64,000 nt of DNA, taken from positions 1-64,000 of the forward strand of contig JACPGE010000095.1 of NCBI GenBank assembly GCA_016182605.1. Reading direction: 5' to 3'. This document shows positions 9,128 to 18,738 of the stretch, one piece after another; the first letter of the stretch is position 1; each line of letters starts with the position of its first letter. This DNA comes from Candidatus Hydrogenedentota bacterium (GTDB lineage: Bacteria > Hydrogenedentota > Hydrogenedentia > Hydrogenedentales > JAEUWI01). The translations under genes and the position numbers were made by a program. The notes beneath the pieces are model-generated. The model was not told the origin of the DNA. It was given only the letters and a program-made list of their open reading frames with translations, and did no database searches.

Positions 9128-9156
9128 TTGACTTGCACGTAGTGTCTTGGTACGCT
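9128..9156 (+). promoter_or_regulatory. sigma-70-type promoter of the first paired membrane-protein gene
   Basis: TTGACT (9128-9133), a 17-nt spacer, and TACGCT (9151-9156), about 45 nt before the ATG at 9203. The same TTGACTTGCAC block starts the promoter of the downstream paralogue. Confidence 0.6.
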
Positions 9157-9202
9157 GGACGCGCGGTGCAGCTATGCCCATAACGAACTGGAGGAAGCCC
9201 TC

Positions 9203-9820
9203 ATGCGCGCCCAGCCCGTCAATTTCGATGTCATGTCATTACTCGAAGATGCTTGGCGGGAGGTCTGGGAAGAACCCGGACTCATGATCGGCGGCTTTAT
9301 CCTCTTTTCCTTGCTCAGCAGTGCTGCCGGTGGCTCTGGCATCGGCATTATCATCCAGGGTCCCCTGTTCGCGGGGATCTACGTCATGTACCTGAAAAAG
9401 GCCCGCGGTCAATCCACGGAGATCAAGGACCTCTTCTACGGGTTTGAGCACTTCGTTCCCACCATGCTTATAGGCTTGGTCACCACCATATTCTTGTTCG
9501 TGGGAATGATGTGCCTCATTATCCCCGGGCTCATCCTCTGGCTGCTCTATCTGCCGGTCTACCTGGTCTTTCTGGACACCAAGGACGAATTCTGGACCTG
9601 CATGGAAGAAAGCCGGCAGATGGTGTGGGAGAATTTCGGCCAGTGGTTCTTGCTGGCTTTCGCCCTCTTTCTGGTCAACCTCATTGCAGGGATTTTCACC
9701 TGCGGGCTGGGCTGCCTCATCACCGGACCGATCAGCATGATGGCCATAACCCTGGCCTATGTGCAGAGCGTGGGAGACGCGGGATCCCCCCCGCCGATCC
9801 CGGACTCCTACGAGCCCTAA
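9203..9820 (+). CDS. integral membrane protein, paralogue 1
   Basis: A 205-residue protein with about four to five hydrophobic segments. A soluble N-terminus (FDVMSLLEDAWREVWEEP) is followed by IIQGPLFAGIYVMYLKKAR, FYGFEHFVPT and, near the end, LGCLITGPISMMAITLAY. The last three motifs recur in the next gene, so the two arose by duplication. The arrangement resembles bacterial DUF4013/GDPD-membrane-domain-like proteins, but I cannot assign a function. TGGAGGA precedes the ATG by about 8 nt. Confidence 0.75.
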   Translation: MRAQPVNFDVMSLLEDAWREVWEEPGLMIGGFILFSLLSSAAGGSGIGIIIQGPLFAGIYVMYLKKARGQSTEIKDLFYGFEHFVPTMLIGLVTTIFLFVGMMCLIIPGLILWLLYLPVYLVFLDTKDEFWTCMEESRQMVWENFGQWFLLAFALFLVNLIAGIFTCGLGCLITGPISMMAITLAYVQSVGDAGSPPPIPDSYEP

Positions 9821-9879
9821 GCTCCTTAAACAAATAGGTTTAGCACATCGCACTCCATGCGGCGCCGTGACAGCCATTG

Positions 9880-9908
9880 TTGACTTGCACCGGGGCTGCT
9901 GCTACACT
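9880..9908 (+). promoter_or_regulatory. sigma-70-type promoter of the second paired membrane-protein gene
   Basis: TTGACT (9880-9885), 17-nt spacer, TACACT (9903-9908). The -10 box overlaps the most upstream possible TTG start (9908), which therefore cannot be translated from this transcript and supports the start at 9950. Confidence 0.6.
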
Positions 9909-9949
9909 TGAGGTGGATTCACGCCCAAAGTGTGTCCCAAGGAGTTGCC

Positions 9950-10627
9950 TTGACGGTTTCTTCCGAACGAGAGCACGTTACGTTTGACGTGAAAGCCCTG
10001 CTCCACGATTCATGGGGGGTATACAAGGCAAATGCCGCAATTTTTGTGGCCGCCTTCGTGTTTTACCTCGTGATCGTGTTACTGGGCGACTGGAAACTGT
10101 GGATCGCGGGCACCATCCTGAATGGCCCCCTGCTCATGGGGCTTATGAAGATGGCCCAATGCGGTGCCCGCCGCGAGCCAGTGCGCTTCGGCGATATGTT
10201 CATCGGTTTCGAATACTTCCTGCCCGCGCTGTTCCTCGGCGTATTAAGTCACATCCTCGTCGCCATGGGCCTGATGGGCATCGGCCTTATCGGCTTCTTT
10301 CTGGTCTTGCCCGCCTTCCTCTTTATCCTCGAAATGGAATGCGGTGCCAAGTGTGCGATGGTAACCTGCTGGGACATGGTCCGGGAAAATATCCGCGAAT
10401 GGCTCTTTTTGGTGGTAATCCTCACGGGTATTACGATTGTGGCGGTCCCCATTACCCTCGGCCTCGGATTGCTCATTACAGGTCCGGTGACCATGATCGC
10501 CATCGCCAAAGCTTATGATCTTGAGCGCGGCACCTGCTGCAGCAAACCGCACGATTGTCCGCTCGGAGACACGCCGGAGTCCCCCCCACTCTACCAGCCC
10601 GGCAGGGACATGTCCGGCAGCCTCTGA
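9950..10627 (+). CDS. integral membrane protein, paralogue 2
   Basis: A protein of 225 residues, homologous to the preceding gene: N-terminal FDVKALLHDSW, central TILNGPLLMGLMKMAQCGAR and FIGFEYFLPALF, distal LLITGPVTMIAIAKAY. It has about four membrane segments and a Cys/Pro-rich soluble tail (about 25 residues) missing from its partner. The start is set at the TTG at 9950, with AAGGAG 5 nt upstream; a TTG at 9908 lies inside the -10 element. Function unknown; the partners may form a hetero-oligomeric membrane complex (inference). Confidence 0.72.
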   Translation: MTVSSEREHVTFDVKALLHDSWGVYKANAAIFVAAFVFYLVIVLLGDWKLWIAGTILNGPLLMGLMKMAQCGARREPVRFGDMFIGFEYFLPALFLGVLSHILVAMGLMGIGLIGFFLVLPAFLFILEMECGAKCAMVTCWDMVRENIREWLFLVVILTGITIVAVPITLGLGLLITGPVTMIAIAKAYDLERGTCCSKPHDCPLGDTPESPPLYQPGRDMSGSL

Positions 10628-10640
10628 CCCGCGCGCGTCC

Positions 10641-11456
10641 CTATCGCTTCGGCGGAAGACTTCGCAGCCGCCGCCACAGATCCAGCGCGATCAGTGCAGG
10701 AATCACTCCGGCCACATAGCGCAGCAGCCCGCCCAAGCTCCAAAAATATTCCGGATAGAAGATGCCGCCGCGCGAAACGCTGAGCACCCATAGATGCCCC
10801 GCGCCGCCGAATGCGCCGGAGGCGATCGCGCCGTAGATGCGTCCCCCCTCCACAGTTTCGATGCTGAGTATCGTCTGCACCGGGGCAAGCGCGAGGGCAA
10901 CATTGAACACGCCCCAACCCATCACCACACGAAAAATATCCCGCCAGCGGCCAAAGGCCACATCGCACCACCAGGCCCACACCACGATCTCCACGGCATA
11001 GACCAAGACCGCGAAGCTGTAGGCCAGGATCATGGGCGGTCCGCCAAAGTCGATAGTGCCATCCGCTTCCGTGGCCAGCAGGCTCTCCACCACGGGATGG
11101 GGCAACAGCAGCAAAACGACCCACAAACCGAAGAGGAGCATATAGACGAGAAAGCGGGGATAGCGATTCAAGCGGGCGGGTTGGGCATCGGCGCGCCGCT
11201 TCAGCCAAACGAGGCTGCCACAGAGCGCAAGCAGGAAAAAGGTCTGCCCCGCGAAGTAGTGCACCCACGAGTTCAGGAGCGCGTCCCGCCCCATTTCCTG
11301 GGTATGCAGAAACGCCGCGACCAGCTTTAACAGCGTGGTGAAGAACCGGATCGCGAGCATCCACGCCAGCGTGAGCACCATGGCAGTGGCAAGCTTCCTG
11401 CGCAGACTTGGCCGCGCCACGGTCTCGATTGAGTGTGCGGGAGCTGCAGAACCCAT
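10641..11456 (-). CDS. polytopic membrane protein of unknown function
   Basis: A protein of about 271 residues with six or more hydrophobic helices (TAMVLTLAWMLAIRFF, FFLLALCGSLVWL, LVYMLLFGLWVVLLLL, ILAYSFAVLVYAVEIVVWAW and two more). I recognise no family motif. It begins about 20 nt after engB on the same strand and may be the distal gene of that transcript. I chose the ATG at 11456; an upstream start at 11510 would overlap engB. Confidence 0.6.
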   Translation of the reverse strand: MGSAAPAHSIETVARPSLRRKLATAMVLTLAWMLAIRFFTTLLKLVAAFLHTQEMGRDALLNSWVHYFAGQTFFLLALCGSLVWLKRRADAQPARLNRYPRFLVYMLLFGLWVVLLLLPHPVVESLLATEADGTIDFGGPPMILAYSFAVLVYAVEIVVWAWWCDVAFGRWRDIFRVVMGWGVFNVALALAPVQTILSIETVEGGRIYGAIASGAFGGAGHLWVLSVSRGGIFYPEYFWSLGGLLRYVAGVIPALIALDLWRRLRSLPPKR

Positions 11457-11476
11457 ATCGCTAACCAAGGTGTTGC

Positions 11477-12064
11477 TCAGCCTTCCAGTTGCGCTTCGAT
11501 GATTTCCCACAATTCCTTCACGCCTTCGCGAGTGACGGAGGAAAAGGGGATGATCGCCGCCTCGGGGTCGAGTTCGAGGGTCTTGCGGATCTGGTTGATG
11601 TTCTTCTTGCGCTCGCCCTGTTTGAGCTTGTCAAACTTGGTCGCCACAATCAGCGTGGGCACTTCCGCGCCGTCGAGGATGTCGAACATGTGCTGATCTT
11701 TTTCGGAAGGATTGTGGCGGGCATCCACCAGCGCGACCACGAGGCGCAGGGGCTCGCGGTTGGTGAGGTATTCGACCATGACCTGGTTCCACTGCTCTTT
11801 GAGATGCTTGGGCACCTTCGCATACCCGTATCCAGGCAAATCGACGAAGTAGAATTTCTTGTTGATGTCGAAGAAGTTGACCGTCTGCGTCTTGCCCGGC
11901 GTGGCACTGGTCTTCGCCAGGCCCTGCCGGTTCAACAAGGTGTTGAGCAGCGTGGACTTCCCCACGTTGGAGCGGCCGACAAAGGCGATCTCGGGCCGGC
12001 GGTCCTTGGGATAATGTTCAGCGCTGAGCGCAGACTTCAGGAATAGCGCTTCGTTGATCTTCAT
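11477..12064 (-). CDS. engB: ribosome biogenesis GTP-binding protein YihA/YsxC (EngB)
   Basis: A 195-residue TRAFAC GTPase of normal EngB length. G1 is GRSNVGKST (about 30-38), followed by a conserved TPGKTQTVNFF switch segment, G3 DLPGYG, G4 ATKFDK and G5-like FSSVT. EngB acts in assembly of the 50S ribosomal subunit. The gene sits 2 nt after lon, and the lon-engB pairing is a common arrangement, as is the wider tig-clpP-clpX neighbourhood. Confidence 0.96.
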   Translation of the reverse strand: MKINEALFLKSALSAEHYPKDRRPEIAFVGRSNVGKSTLLNTLLNRQGLAKTSATPGKTQTVNFFDINKKFYFVDLPGYGYAKVPKHLKEQWNQVMVEYLTNREPLRLVVALVDARHNPSEKDQHMFDILDGAEVPTLIVATKFDKLKQGERKKNINQIRKTLELDPEAAIIPFSSVTREGVKELWEIIEAQLEG

Positions 12065-12066
12065 GC

Positions 12067-14457
12067 TCAGTGCTGCGCGGCGCGCACACGGCGTGCGGCG
12101 GCCTTCACCTCGGCAACGGGATAGGCGATACGCAGGGCGTCGTCCACCATCTCCGCGAGGGTGAAGGAAATATCATTGCGGATTTCTTCCGGCACCTCGA
12201 TCAAATCCTTGGCATTCTCTTTGGGCATGATGACGTGACGGATGCCCGCGCGGTGCGCCGCCAGCACCTTTTCCTTGATCCCGCCCACGGGCAGCACGCG
12301 GCCACGCAGGGTAATCTCGCCCGTCATGGAGAGGGCCGCGCGCGGCGCCTTTCCGGTGAGGGCGGAAAGCATGGAGACGAACAGGGCAACGCCGGCCGAG
12401 GGGCCGTCTTTGGGAATGGCGCCCTCCGGCACGTGCACGTGCAGGTCCATGTTCTTGGCAAAGTCCGCCGGCACCTTCAGGAGCGCCGCGTTCGATCGAA
12501 TATAGGTGTAGGCGGCTTCGGCCGATTCCTTCATCACATCCCCAAGCTGTCCGGTGAGCTTGAGGAGGCCCTTGCCCTTCATGGTCGAGGTTTCAATCGT
12601 GAGGATGTCGCCCCCGGCCTGGGTCCACGCCATGCCGATGGCCACGCCGACCTGGGGAATCACCTCGGCCTGGATCGGGCTGTAGGGCGGCGGTCCGAGC
12701 ATGTCCATCGCGGTCTCGGCGTCGATACGGAGATTGCCCTTGAGTTCTTCGGAGACGACCTTGAGCGCCACCTTCCGGCAGAAGGCGGCGATCTTCCGCT
12801 CCAGCTCGCGCACGCCCGCCTCGCGCGTATAGCGCTGGATGATCGTGTCGAGCCCGTCGTCGGCCAGCACGATCTGTTTCTTGTTCAGGCCGCTCTCTTC
12901 GATCTGGCGCGGCAGCAGGAAGAGCCGCGCGATGTTCTCCTTCTCTACCATCGTGTATCCGGGCAGGCGCACCACTTCCATGCGGTCGTGGAGCGCGTGT
13001 GGGATGTCGTATTCGTTGTTGGCCGTGGCGATGAAGAAGACCTCGGAAAGATCGTAGTCCACTTCGAGATAGTGATCGGAGAAGTTCTTGTTCTGCGCGG
13101 GGTCGAGCACTTCGAGCAGGGCCGATGCCGGATCGCCGCGGAAATCCGCGTTCATCTTGTCCACTTCGTCGAGGAGGAAAACCGGGTTCTTGACGCCGGA
13201 TTTCTTCACGCCCTGTATGATGCGGCCGGGCAGTGCGCCGATGTAGGTGCGGCGGTGGCCCCGGATTTCGGCCTCGTCACGAATGCCGCCCAGTGACACG
13301 CGCACGAATTTCCGGTTCATGGCATGGGCGATGCTCTCGCCCAGGGAGGTCTTGCCCACCCCCGGCGGGCCGACGAGACACAGGATCGGGCCCTTGGAAA
13401 AACGGTTAAGCTTTTTCACCGCGAGAAACTCAAGGATGCGCTCCTTCACCTTCTCCAGCCCATAGTGCTCCGCGTCGAGGGTGCGGCGCGCCTTCTTGAG
13501 GTTGATGGCGTCGCGGCTGCGCTTCTTCCACGGCATGTCACAGAGCCATTCGAGGTAGGTGCGGATCACCGCGCCTTCCGGGCTGAGCATCGGCATGCGC
13601 TCATAGCGCACGAACTCGCGCTCGGCCTTTTCCTTCACTTCCTTGGGCATGGGGGTCTCGGAGAGCATGCGCCGGATCTCGGAGAACTCGTCGCCGCCGT
13701 CTTCACTGCGCCCGCCCAGCTCCTGATGGATGGCCTTGAGCTGTTCTTGAAGGTAGTGTTCGCGCTGGCCGCGCTCCATCTGCTCGCGCACGCGGTTGCG
13801 CACGTTGTGTTCGATCTGGATCAGTTCATTCTCGCGCATGAGGATGCTGACAATTTTCTCCAGCCGCTTCAGCACCACGTTCTCTTCGAGCAGCGCCTGG
13901 CGCTCCGCCACCTTCACGGGCAGGTACGCGCACAAGGTGTCCGCCATCATGTCCGGCTCGTCGATCTCCTGGATGGACGACACGATCTCGGGGGAGATGC
14001 GCTGGCTGATGCGCACATAGTCTTCGAACTGGCTGAAGGCCGTGCGGATCAGCCCCTTCAATTCCTCTTTCTCGGCAACGAGGGGATCCAGGCGGCGGAT
14101 GCTCACCTCGGCAATGGACGCGCTGAAATGGAAGCGCTGCACACGGCCGCGGCAGATGCCCTCCACCACCACTTTCATGGTGCCGTCGGGCATGCGCAGC
14201 GTTTGCAGGATGTTCGCGGCCACGCCGATGCGGTACATGTCTTTCGCGGCGGGTTCTTCTTCACTGCCGTCGAGCTGGGTGCACAGAAACAGCGGCTTGT
14301 CCGACGCGAGCGCCTCTTCAACCGCGGCCAGCGAGGCGGGGCGGCCGACCAGCAGGGGCACGACCATGCGCGGAAAGATCACGGCATCCTTGAGGGGGAG
14401 CATGGGCAGCCGGGTGCGGTGAAAGGCGAAGGCCTCGGTATTGTACGCATTGGCCAA
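12067..14457 (-). CDS. lon: ATP-dependent Lon protease
   Basis: About 796 residues, the normal LonA length. An N-terminal substrate-recognition domain ([19 protein letters not shown] onward) is followed by an AAA+ module with Walker [10 protein letters not shown] and Walker [12 protein letters not shown]. The protease domain has catalytic Ser in [11 protein letters not shown] and Lys in [13 protein letters not shown]. It degrades misfolded and regulatory proteins. The frame is open to 14574, but a TTG at 14457 has CAGGAG 8 nt upstream and gives the standard N-terminus, so I prefer it. It lies between clpX and engB. Confidence 0.96.
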   Translation of the reverse strand: MANAYNTEAFAFHRTRLPMLPLKDAVIFPRMVVPLLVGRPASLAAVEEALASDKPLFLCTQLDGSEEEPAAKDMYRIGVAANILQTLRMPDGTMKVVVEGICRGRVQRFHFSASIAEVSIRRLDPLVAEKEELKGLIRTAFSQFEDYVRISQRISPEIVSSIQEIDEPDMMADTLCAYLPVKVAERQALLEENVVLKRLEKIVSILMRENELIQIEHNVRNRVREQMERGQREHYLQEQLKAIHQELGGRSEDGGDEFSEIRRMLSETPMPKEVKEKAEREFVRYERMPMLSPEGAVIRTYLEWLCDMPWKKRSRDAINLKKARRTLDAEHYGLEKVKERILEFLAVKKLNRFSKGPILCLVGPPGVGKTSLGESIAHAMNRKFVRVSLGGIRDEAEIRGHRRTYIGALPGRIIQGVKKSGVKNPVFLLDEVDKMNADFRGDPASALLEVLDPAQNKNFSDHYLEVDYDLSEVFFIATANNEYDIPHALHDRMEVVRLPGYTMVEKENIARLFLLPRQIEESGLNKKQIVLADDGLDTIIQRYTREAGVRELERKIAAFCRKVALKVVSEELKGNLRIDAETAMDMLGPPPYSPIQAEVIPQVGVAIGMAWTQAGGDILTIETSTMKGKGLLKLTGQLGDVMKESAEAAYTYIRSNAALLKVPADFAKNMDLHVHVPEGAIPKDGPSAGVALFVSMLSALTGKAPRAALSMTGEITLRGRVLPVGGIKEKVLAAHRAGIRHVIMPKENAKDLIEVPEEIRNDISFTLAEMVDDALRIAYPVAEVKAAARRVRAAQH

Positions 14458-14627
14458 GATGGAAACTCCTGAACCGGCCGTGCCGGTGACCTGGAACTCG
14501 GGCAGAATAAGCGGGGGTGAATGCGAAAAAGTGTGGTTACGTGCTGCCACACCCCTTGCGACAGTATAGCGCACCGGGGGCCGGGGGAACCACGGGCCGC
14601 CCCCCCACTGCCGCCGCTACGGCCACA

Positions 14628-15908
14628 TCAGGCCGATGCGGATGTCGTGCCCTTGGCGCCCTTGCGGCGATCCACCTCGTGTTCATAGACCAGCAGCGGT
14701 TCTTCGCCGTTGCTGATGACCCCGGGCGTAATCACACACTCCTTTACGTCCTGGCGCGAGGGCAGATCGAACATCACATTGAGCATCGACTCTTCCAGGA
14801 TGCTGCGCAAGCCGCGCGCACCGGTGTCGCGCTTGATCGCACTTGCGGCAATGGCCGTGATGGTCTCGTCTGGGAAGCGCAGATTCACGTTCTCCAGCTC
14901 GAAGAGCTTCTGGTATTGCTTCACCAGGGCGTTCTTCGGTTCGGTGAGAATGCGGCGCAGTTCGTCCTGGCCCAGCTCGTGAAGTGTGGCCGTGACAGGG
15001 AGACGCCCGGAGAACTCCGGGATCATGCCAAACTTGATCAAGTCTTCCGGCTTCACTTCGGCGAGCAACTCGCCCAAGCGCATCTCGTTCTTGGACTTGA
15101 TGCGCGCGTTAAAGCCGATGACCTGCGTGCCGGTGCGCTTCTGTATGATGCGTTCCAAGCCGTTGAATGCGCCACCGCAAATGAAAAGGATGTTCCGCGT
15201 GTTGACCTGGATGCACTCTTGCTGCGGGTGCTTGCGGCCACCCTGCGGCGGCACATTGGCGATGGTGCCTTCGAGCAGCTTGAGCAGAGCCTGTTGCACC
15301 CCCTCGCCGGAAACGTCGCGGGTGATGGAGGGGCTGTCGCCCTTGCGCGCCACCTTGTCGATCTCGTCAATATAGACAATGCCGGTTTCCGCGCGGGCAG
15401 GGTCGAAATCGGCCGCCTGCAACAGCTTCAGGATGACGTTTTCCACGTCATCCCCCACGTACCCGGCTTCGGTCAGGGTCGTCGCATCCACGACGGCAAA
15501 AGGCACGTCCAGCAGCCGCGCCAGACTCTCCGCGAGGAGCGTCTTGCCGCAGCCCGAGGGCCCGATAAGCAGCACGTTGGATTTCTGGATCTCTACTCCG
15601 TCGATCTCGCCGCCGGAGGAGATGCGCTTGTAGTGGTTGTGCACCGCGACCGAGAGCACGCGCTTGGCGTAGTCCTGCCCGATGACGTAGGTATCGAGGA
15701 AGTCGTTGATTTCTCTGGGGGGCGGCACCTTCATGGCGCGGGAGGTGCTCTTACGGGCGCGCTCTTCGGCGACGATCTCGCTGCAAAGATTTACGCATTC
15801 ATCGCAAATATTTACATCGGGTCCGGCGATGAGTTTATTGACCTCATCATGGCGCTTTCCGCAGAAAGAACAGGTGGGAACGTCGTTCCGGGAGCGTTGG
15901 GCGGCCAT
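14628..15908 (-). CDS. clpX: ATP-dependent Clp protease ATP-binding subunit ClpX
   Basis: A 426-residue AAA+ unfoldase. The N-terminal zinc-binding domain has CSFCGK...CDECVNLC. Walker A is [11 protein letters not shown], Walker [11 protein letters not shown], and sensor 2 is in [11 protein letters not shown], the loop that docks into ClpP, is present in the segment around VIGFNAR. ClpX unfolds tagged substrates, including tmRNA-tagged ones, for ClpP. It has its own promoter with a palindrome over the -35 box, apart from tig-clpP upstream. Confidence 0.97.
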   Translation of the reverse strand: MAAQRSRNDVPTCSFCGKRHDEVNKLIAGPDVNICDECVNLCSEIVAEERARKSTSRAMKVPPPREINDFLDTYVIGQDYAKRVLSVAVHNHYKRISSGGEIDGVEIQKSNVLLIGPSGCGKTLLAESLARLLDVPFAVVDATTLTEAGYVGDDVENVILKLLQAADFDPARAETGIVYIDEIDKVARKGDSPSITRDVSGEGVQQALLKLLEGTIANVPPQGGRKHPQQECIQVNTRNILFICGGAFNGLERIIQKRTGTQVIGFNARIKSKNEMRLGELLAEVKPEDLIKFGMIPEFSGRLPVTATLHELGQDELRRILTEPKNALVKQYQKLFELENVNLRFPDETITAIAASAIKRDTGARGLRSILEESMLNVMFDLPSRQDVKECVITPGVISNGEEPLLVYEHEVDRRKGAKGTTSASA

Positions 15909-15948
15909 AAGTTGTTAGCCCTCCATTACTTAGCATTGGCACCCTGCA

Positions 15949-15977
15949 ACTATAGCATTATGCAAGGGATTTGTCAA
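15949..15977 (-). promoter_or_regulatory. clpX promoter
   Basis: On the minus strand TTGACA (15977-15972), a 17-nt spacer and TATAGT (15954-15949), about 40 nt before the clpX ATG, with GGAGGG between. This is close to the sigma-70 consensus. Confidence 0.7.
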
Positions 15978-15989
15978 TAATTTATTGAC
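15973..15989. promoter_or_regulatory. 17-nt palindrome overlapping the clpX -35 box
   Basis: GTCAATAATTTATTGAC is a perfect 8+1+8 inverted repeat covering the -35 hexamer. Its position suits a repressor (HrcA- or CtsR-like in logic, but not in sequence). It does not match the CIRCE element. Confidence 0.45.
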
Positions 15990-16174
15990 CGAGCTTCACA
16001 CGGGTATAAACTCGCTTCTATTCTGCCAATTAAACAGGCGGCAGGTCAAGTTTCGACGGCTTTTTCCGGAATCCCGCCCCAATCCCGGAGTGTAGCGCCC
16101 CGTATCGACCAGTCCGTGGGTAAAATACCCCTGGTGGACTCAAGGTTCCGGCCGTGCGCGGATGGCAAGGGCGC

Positions 16175-16819
16175 TCAGGGCTTGGCAGGGGGCTTCTGGC
16201 GCTCCAGCATGACATCGATCAAGCCGTATTCTTTGGCTTCCTGGGCACCCATAAAGAAGTCCCGGTCGCTGTCCCGGTGCACGATATCCATGGATTGCCC
16301 GGTATGCTTGACCAGGATTTCATCGAGCATTTCCCCGATCCGGATGATTTCCCGGGCCTGGATGTCGATATCCGAGGCCTGGCCCTGCACCCCGCCCATG
16401 ATCTGGTGGAGCAGGAAGCGGGAATAGGGCAGGGCAAAGCGCTTGCCCTTGGTGCCGGCGGCCATCAAGACGGCGGCCATACTGGCGGCCTGCCCGAGAC
16501 AGATGGTGTTGATGTCGGGCTTGATGTACTGCATGGTGTCGTAAATGGCGAGCCCGGCGGTCACACTGCCACCGGGCGAATTGATGTAGATATTGATGTC
16601 TTTGTCGGGGTCGGCCGCTTCCAGAAAGAGGAGCTGGGCGATGACGTAATTGGCGACGTAGTCATCAATGGGCATGCCGAGGAAGATGATGCGGTCTTCC
16701 AGCAGACGCGAATAGATATCGTAGGTGCGATCCCCGCGGCTGGTCTGCTCATAGATGGTGACCATCCGTGGGTCGACGGGCTGATAGGGCGCGTTTGCCG
16801 GGTGGCCCAAGTGGGCCAT
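16175..16819 (-). CDS. clpP: ATP-dependent Clp protease proteolytic subunit ClpP
   Basis: A protein of about 214 residues. The serine peptidase triad is visible: Ser in [12 protein letters not shown], His in FLLHQIMGG, and a downstream Asp in the [11 protein letters not shown] segment. INSPGGSV, the oxyanion-hole strand, is also present. The start at 16819 follows tig by 7 nt, with GAGG 6 nt upstream; ATGs at 16849/16846 overlapping tig are alternatives. ClpP forms the tetradecameric protease chamber driven by ClpX. Confidence 0.96.
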   Translation of the reverse strand: MAHLGHPANAPYQPVDPRMVTIYEQTSRGDRTYDIYSRLLEDRIIFLGMPIDDYVANYVIAQLLFLEAADPDKDINIYINSPGGSVTAGLAIYDTMQYIKPDINTICLGQAASMAAVLMAAGTKGKRFALPYSRFLLHQIMGGVQGQASDIDIQAREIIRIGEMLDEILVKHTGQSMDIVHRDSDRDFFMGAQEAKEYGLIDVMLERQKPPAKP

Positions 16820-16826
16820 GACCGCC

Positions 16827-18263
16827 TCAGGATTCTTCGGTGTCATCATCGGCCTTGTCCAGTTCGTCTTGGCTGACTTTCTTGTCCGTGATGGTGGCGG
16901 TGTCGATGATCACATCGACGGCCTTCTGCCGGGCAATGCGGCCTTCGTATTCAGAGCGTTGTTCGTCCTGCTTGAGAAAGCGGGTCACAACGGACATGTC
17001 CATGCCGGTGCGGGTGCGAATGGCTTCCGCTTCCTTCTCGAAGTCTTCGTCGGTGACTTCAATGCCTTCCGCGTCCCGGATCTCGCCGATGGCGACAAAG
17101 GCCTTGATCTGGCGGACCGCGTCTTCATGGGACTTGGCCTCCAACTCTTCCATGCGCGCGGAGAGTTCCGTGGGCGAAATGCGCATCTGGGCGAGACGGC
17201 GCAGTTCCTGCTGGAAATATTCGCGGGCGGAGGAGTCAATCAGCGACTTGGAAATCTCGAAGGTGCTGCCGGCCACCACGGCTTCGATGGCGCGCTGCTC
17301 CAGGATCCGGCGGCTCTGTTCGTCGGAGCCCTGCTGAAGCTGCTCACGGATTGTGGCGCGCATGCCGGCCACGTCTTCAAACCCGGACTCCTTCGCGAAG
17401 TCGCCGGTGACTTCGGGGAGGGTCTTGCGCTTGATCTCGTTGACCGTGATTTCAAAATTGGCGGACTTGCCGGCCACGTCTTTGCCGTGGTAGTCCTCGG
17501 GGAATTCCACGGTGCAGGCGCAGGTTTCGCCCGCCTTGGCGCCGGTGAGCGCTTCTTCAAATTCCTTGAAGAAACGGCCGGAACCCAGGATATATGCGTA
17601 ATTTTCCGCAGAGCCCCCGGAGAACTCTTCCCCGTCGATGGTGCCCTTGAAATTGATGATGACCTGGTCTTTTTCCTTCGCCTTGCCCGTGGCCGTTTCA
17701 TACACGGCCAGGCGTTCGCGAAGTTCGCCTATGGCGCCTTCCACGGCGGCGTCGTTGATTTCCAGGATGGGCCGTTCCAAGCTCAGCCCGCGGTATTGAC
17801 CGAGTTCGCAGCGGGGCGCCACCTCGAACTTGAGGGTGACTTCCAGCGGTTCGTCGGACTTGCGTTCCTTGGCCGCTTCGACGCCGTCCACATCCGGGAA
17901 ATCGATCGGTTTCAACGCTTCCTTCTTGATCAACTCGCGGAAGGCCGCTTCAATGAGTTTTTCGGTGGCTTCGGCGTGCACCGCCTTGCCGAATTTCTTG
18001 TGCAGCAGATTCAGCGGCGCCTTCCCTTTGCGAAAGCCGGGCAGCTCGGCGCCTTCCTTCAACTCTTCGAACATGTGCTCGGCCTGCTTGCGCGCATTGG
18101 CCGGCCCAATCACCACCTTCACTTCATAGGCGCATTCGCCCTTGTATTCCACGTCGAACACGGGGGCCTCGACGAATTCAAACGCCTTCTCCGCGGACTC
18201 GTCCGCTTCAAGCGTGTCGACAGCAGCATCCTGCGAATCGTTCTGGGTTTCTTTGTCGCTCAT
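16827..18263 (-). CDS. tig: trigger factor (ribosome-associated chaperone and PPIase)
   Basis: A protein of 478 residues. The N-terminal ribosome-binding region contains [19 protein letters not shown], matching the conserved GFRKGK.P signature. The FKBP-like PPIase domain is in the middle ([19 protein letters not shown]), followed by a long helical C-terminal arm and an acidic tail. The ATG at 18263 is used: the longer open frame runs into the tRNA-Leu gene, and GGAAGGGG lies upstream. It heads a tig-clpP operon. Confidence 0.94.
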   Translation of the reverse strand: MSDKETQNDSQDAAVDTLEADESAEKAFEFVEAPVFDVEYKGECAYEVKVVIGPANARKQAEHMFEELKEGAELPGFRKGKAPLNLLHKKFGKAVHAEATEKLIEAAFRELIKKEALKPIDFPDVDGVEAAKERKSDEPLEVTLKFEVAPRCELGQYRGLSLERPILEINDAAVEGAIGELRERLAVYETATGKAKEKDQVIINFKGTIDGEEFSGGSAENYAYILGSGRFFKEFEEALTGAKAGETCACTVEFPEDYHGKDVAGKSANFEITVNEIKRKTLPEVTGDFAKESGFEDVAGMRATIREQLQQGSDEQSRRILEQRAIEAVVAGSTFEISKSLIDSSAREYFQQELRRLAQMRISPTELSARMEELEAKSHEDAVRQIKAFVAIGEIRDAEGIEVTDEDFEKEAEAIRTRTGMDMSVVTRFLKQDEQRSEYEGRIARQKAVDVIIDTATITDKKVSQDELDKADDDTEES

Positions 18264-18287
18264 GATTCTTGCGAACCCCTTCCAATG

Positions 18288-18372
18288 TGGTGGGCGAGGC
18301 GGGACTTGAACCCGCACACCTCTCGGTACTAGAACCTAAATCTAGCGCGTCTGCCAATTCCGCCACTCGCCC
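18288..18372 (-). tRNA. tRNA-Leu (anticodon UAG)
   Basis: On the minus strand the 85-nt gene starts GGGCGAG and ends CTCGCCCACCA, with a long variable arm typical of Leu tRNA. The anticodon stem CTAGA/TCTAG encloses the loop TTTAGGT, giving anticodon TAG. CCA is encoded. It lies between tRNA-Lys and tig. Confidence 0.95.
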
Positions 18373-18489
18373 GTCGCGATCCCTGGTGGATTCGAGCCAA
18401 CTCGGGGAGGGACTCCGTGGTCCGGCGGCACGCCCCGTAAATATACCAAAAAACACCCCAAAATAACGAGGTGTCTCATTAAGAGCGCA

Positions 18490-18565
18490 TGGTGGGCCGT
18501 GGAGGGCTCGAACCTCCGACCTCGTGATTAAGAGTCACCTGCTCTACCAACTGAGCTAACGGCCC
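18490..18565 (-). tRNA. tRNA-Lys (anticodon CUU)
   Basis: A 76-nt minus-strand cloverleaf starting GGGCCGTTAGCTCAGTTGG, with anticodon loop CTCTTAA (anticodon CTT), T-loop GGTTCGAGCC and an encoded CCA. It is the middle of a three-tRNA cluster. Confidence 0.95.
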
Positions 18566-18574
18566 AAAAAAAAA

Positions 18575-18649
<75 letters not shown>

Positions 18650-18664
18650 TCAATTGGTGGCGAG

Positions 18665-18694
18665 AGCATAACAAACAGAAATGCGGGATGTCAA
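18665..18694 (-). promoter_or_regulatory. promoter of the tRNA-Gly/Lys/Leu cluster
   Basis: On the minus strand TTGACA (18694-18689), an 18-nt spacer and TATGCT (18670-18665), about 15 nt before the tRNA-Gly 5' end. It may read on through the three tRNAs towards tig. Confidence 0.65.
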
Positions 18695-18738
18695 CATCGC
18701 GCGCCCAATCTTGTACCCGTTCAACCGGGTGTCCCGCC

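Noticed and set aside
9908-9949. TTG start at 9908 for the second membrane protein
   Set aside because: It lies within the -10 hexamer of the promoter; the TTG at 9950 has AAGGAG at proper distance.
18263-18317. Upstream extension of trigger factor (VQVPPRPPHW)
   Set aside because: The added residues are a translation of the tRNA-Leu gene end.
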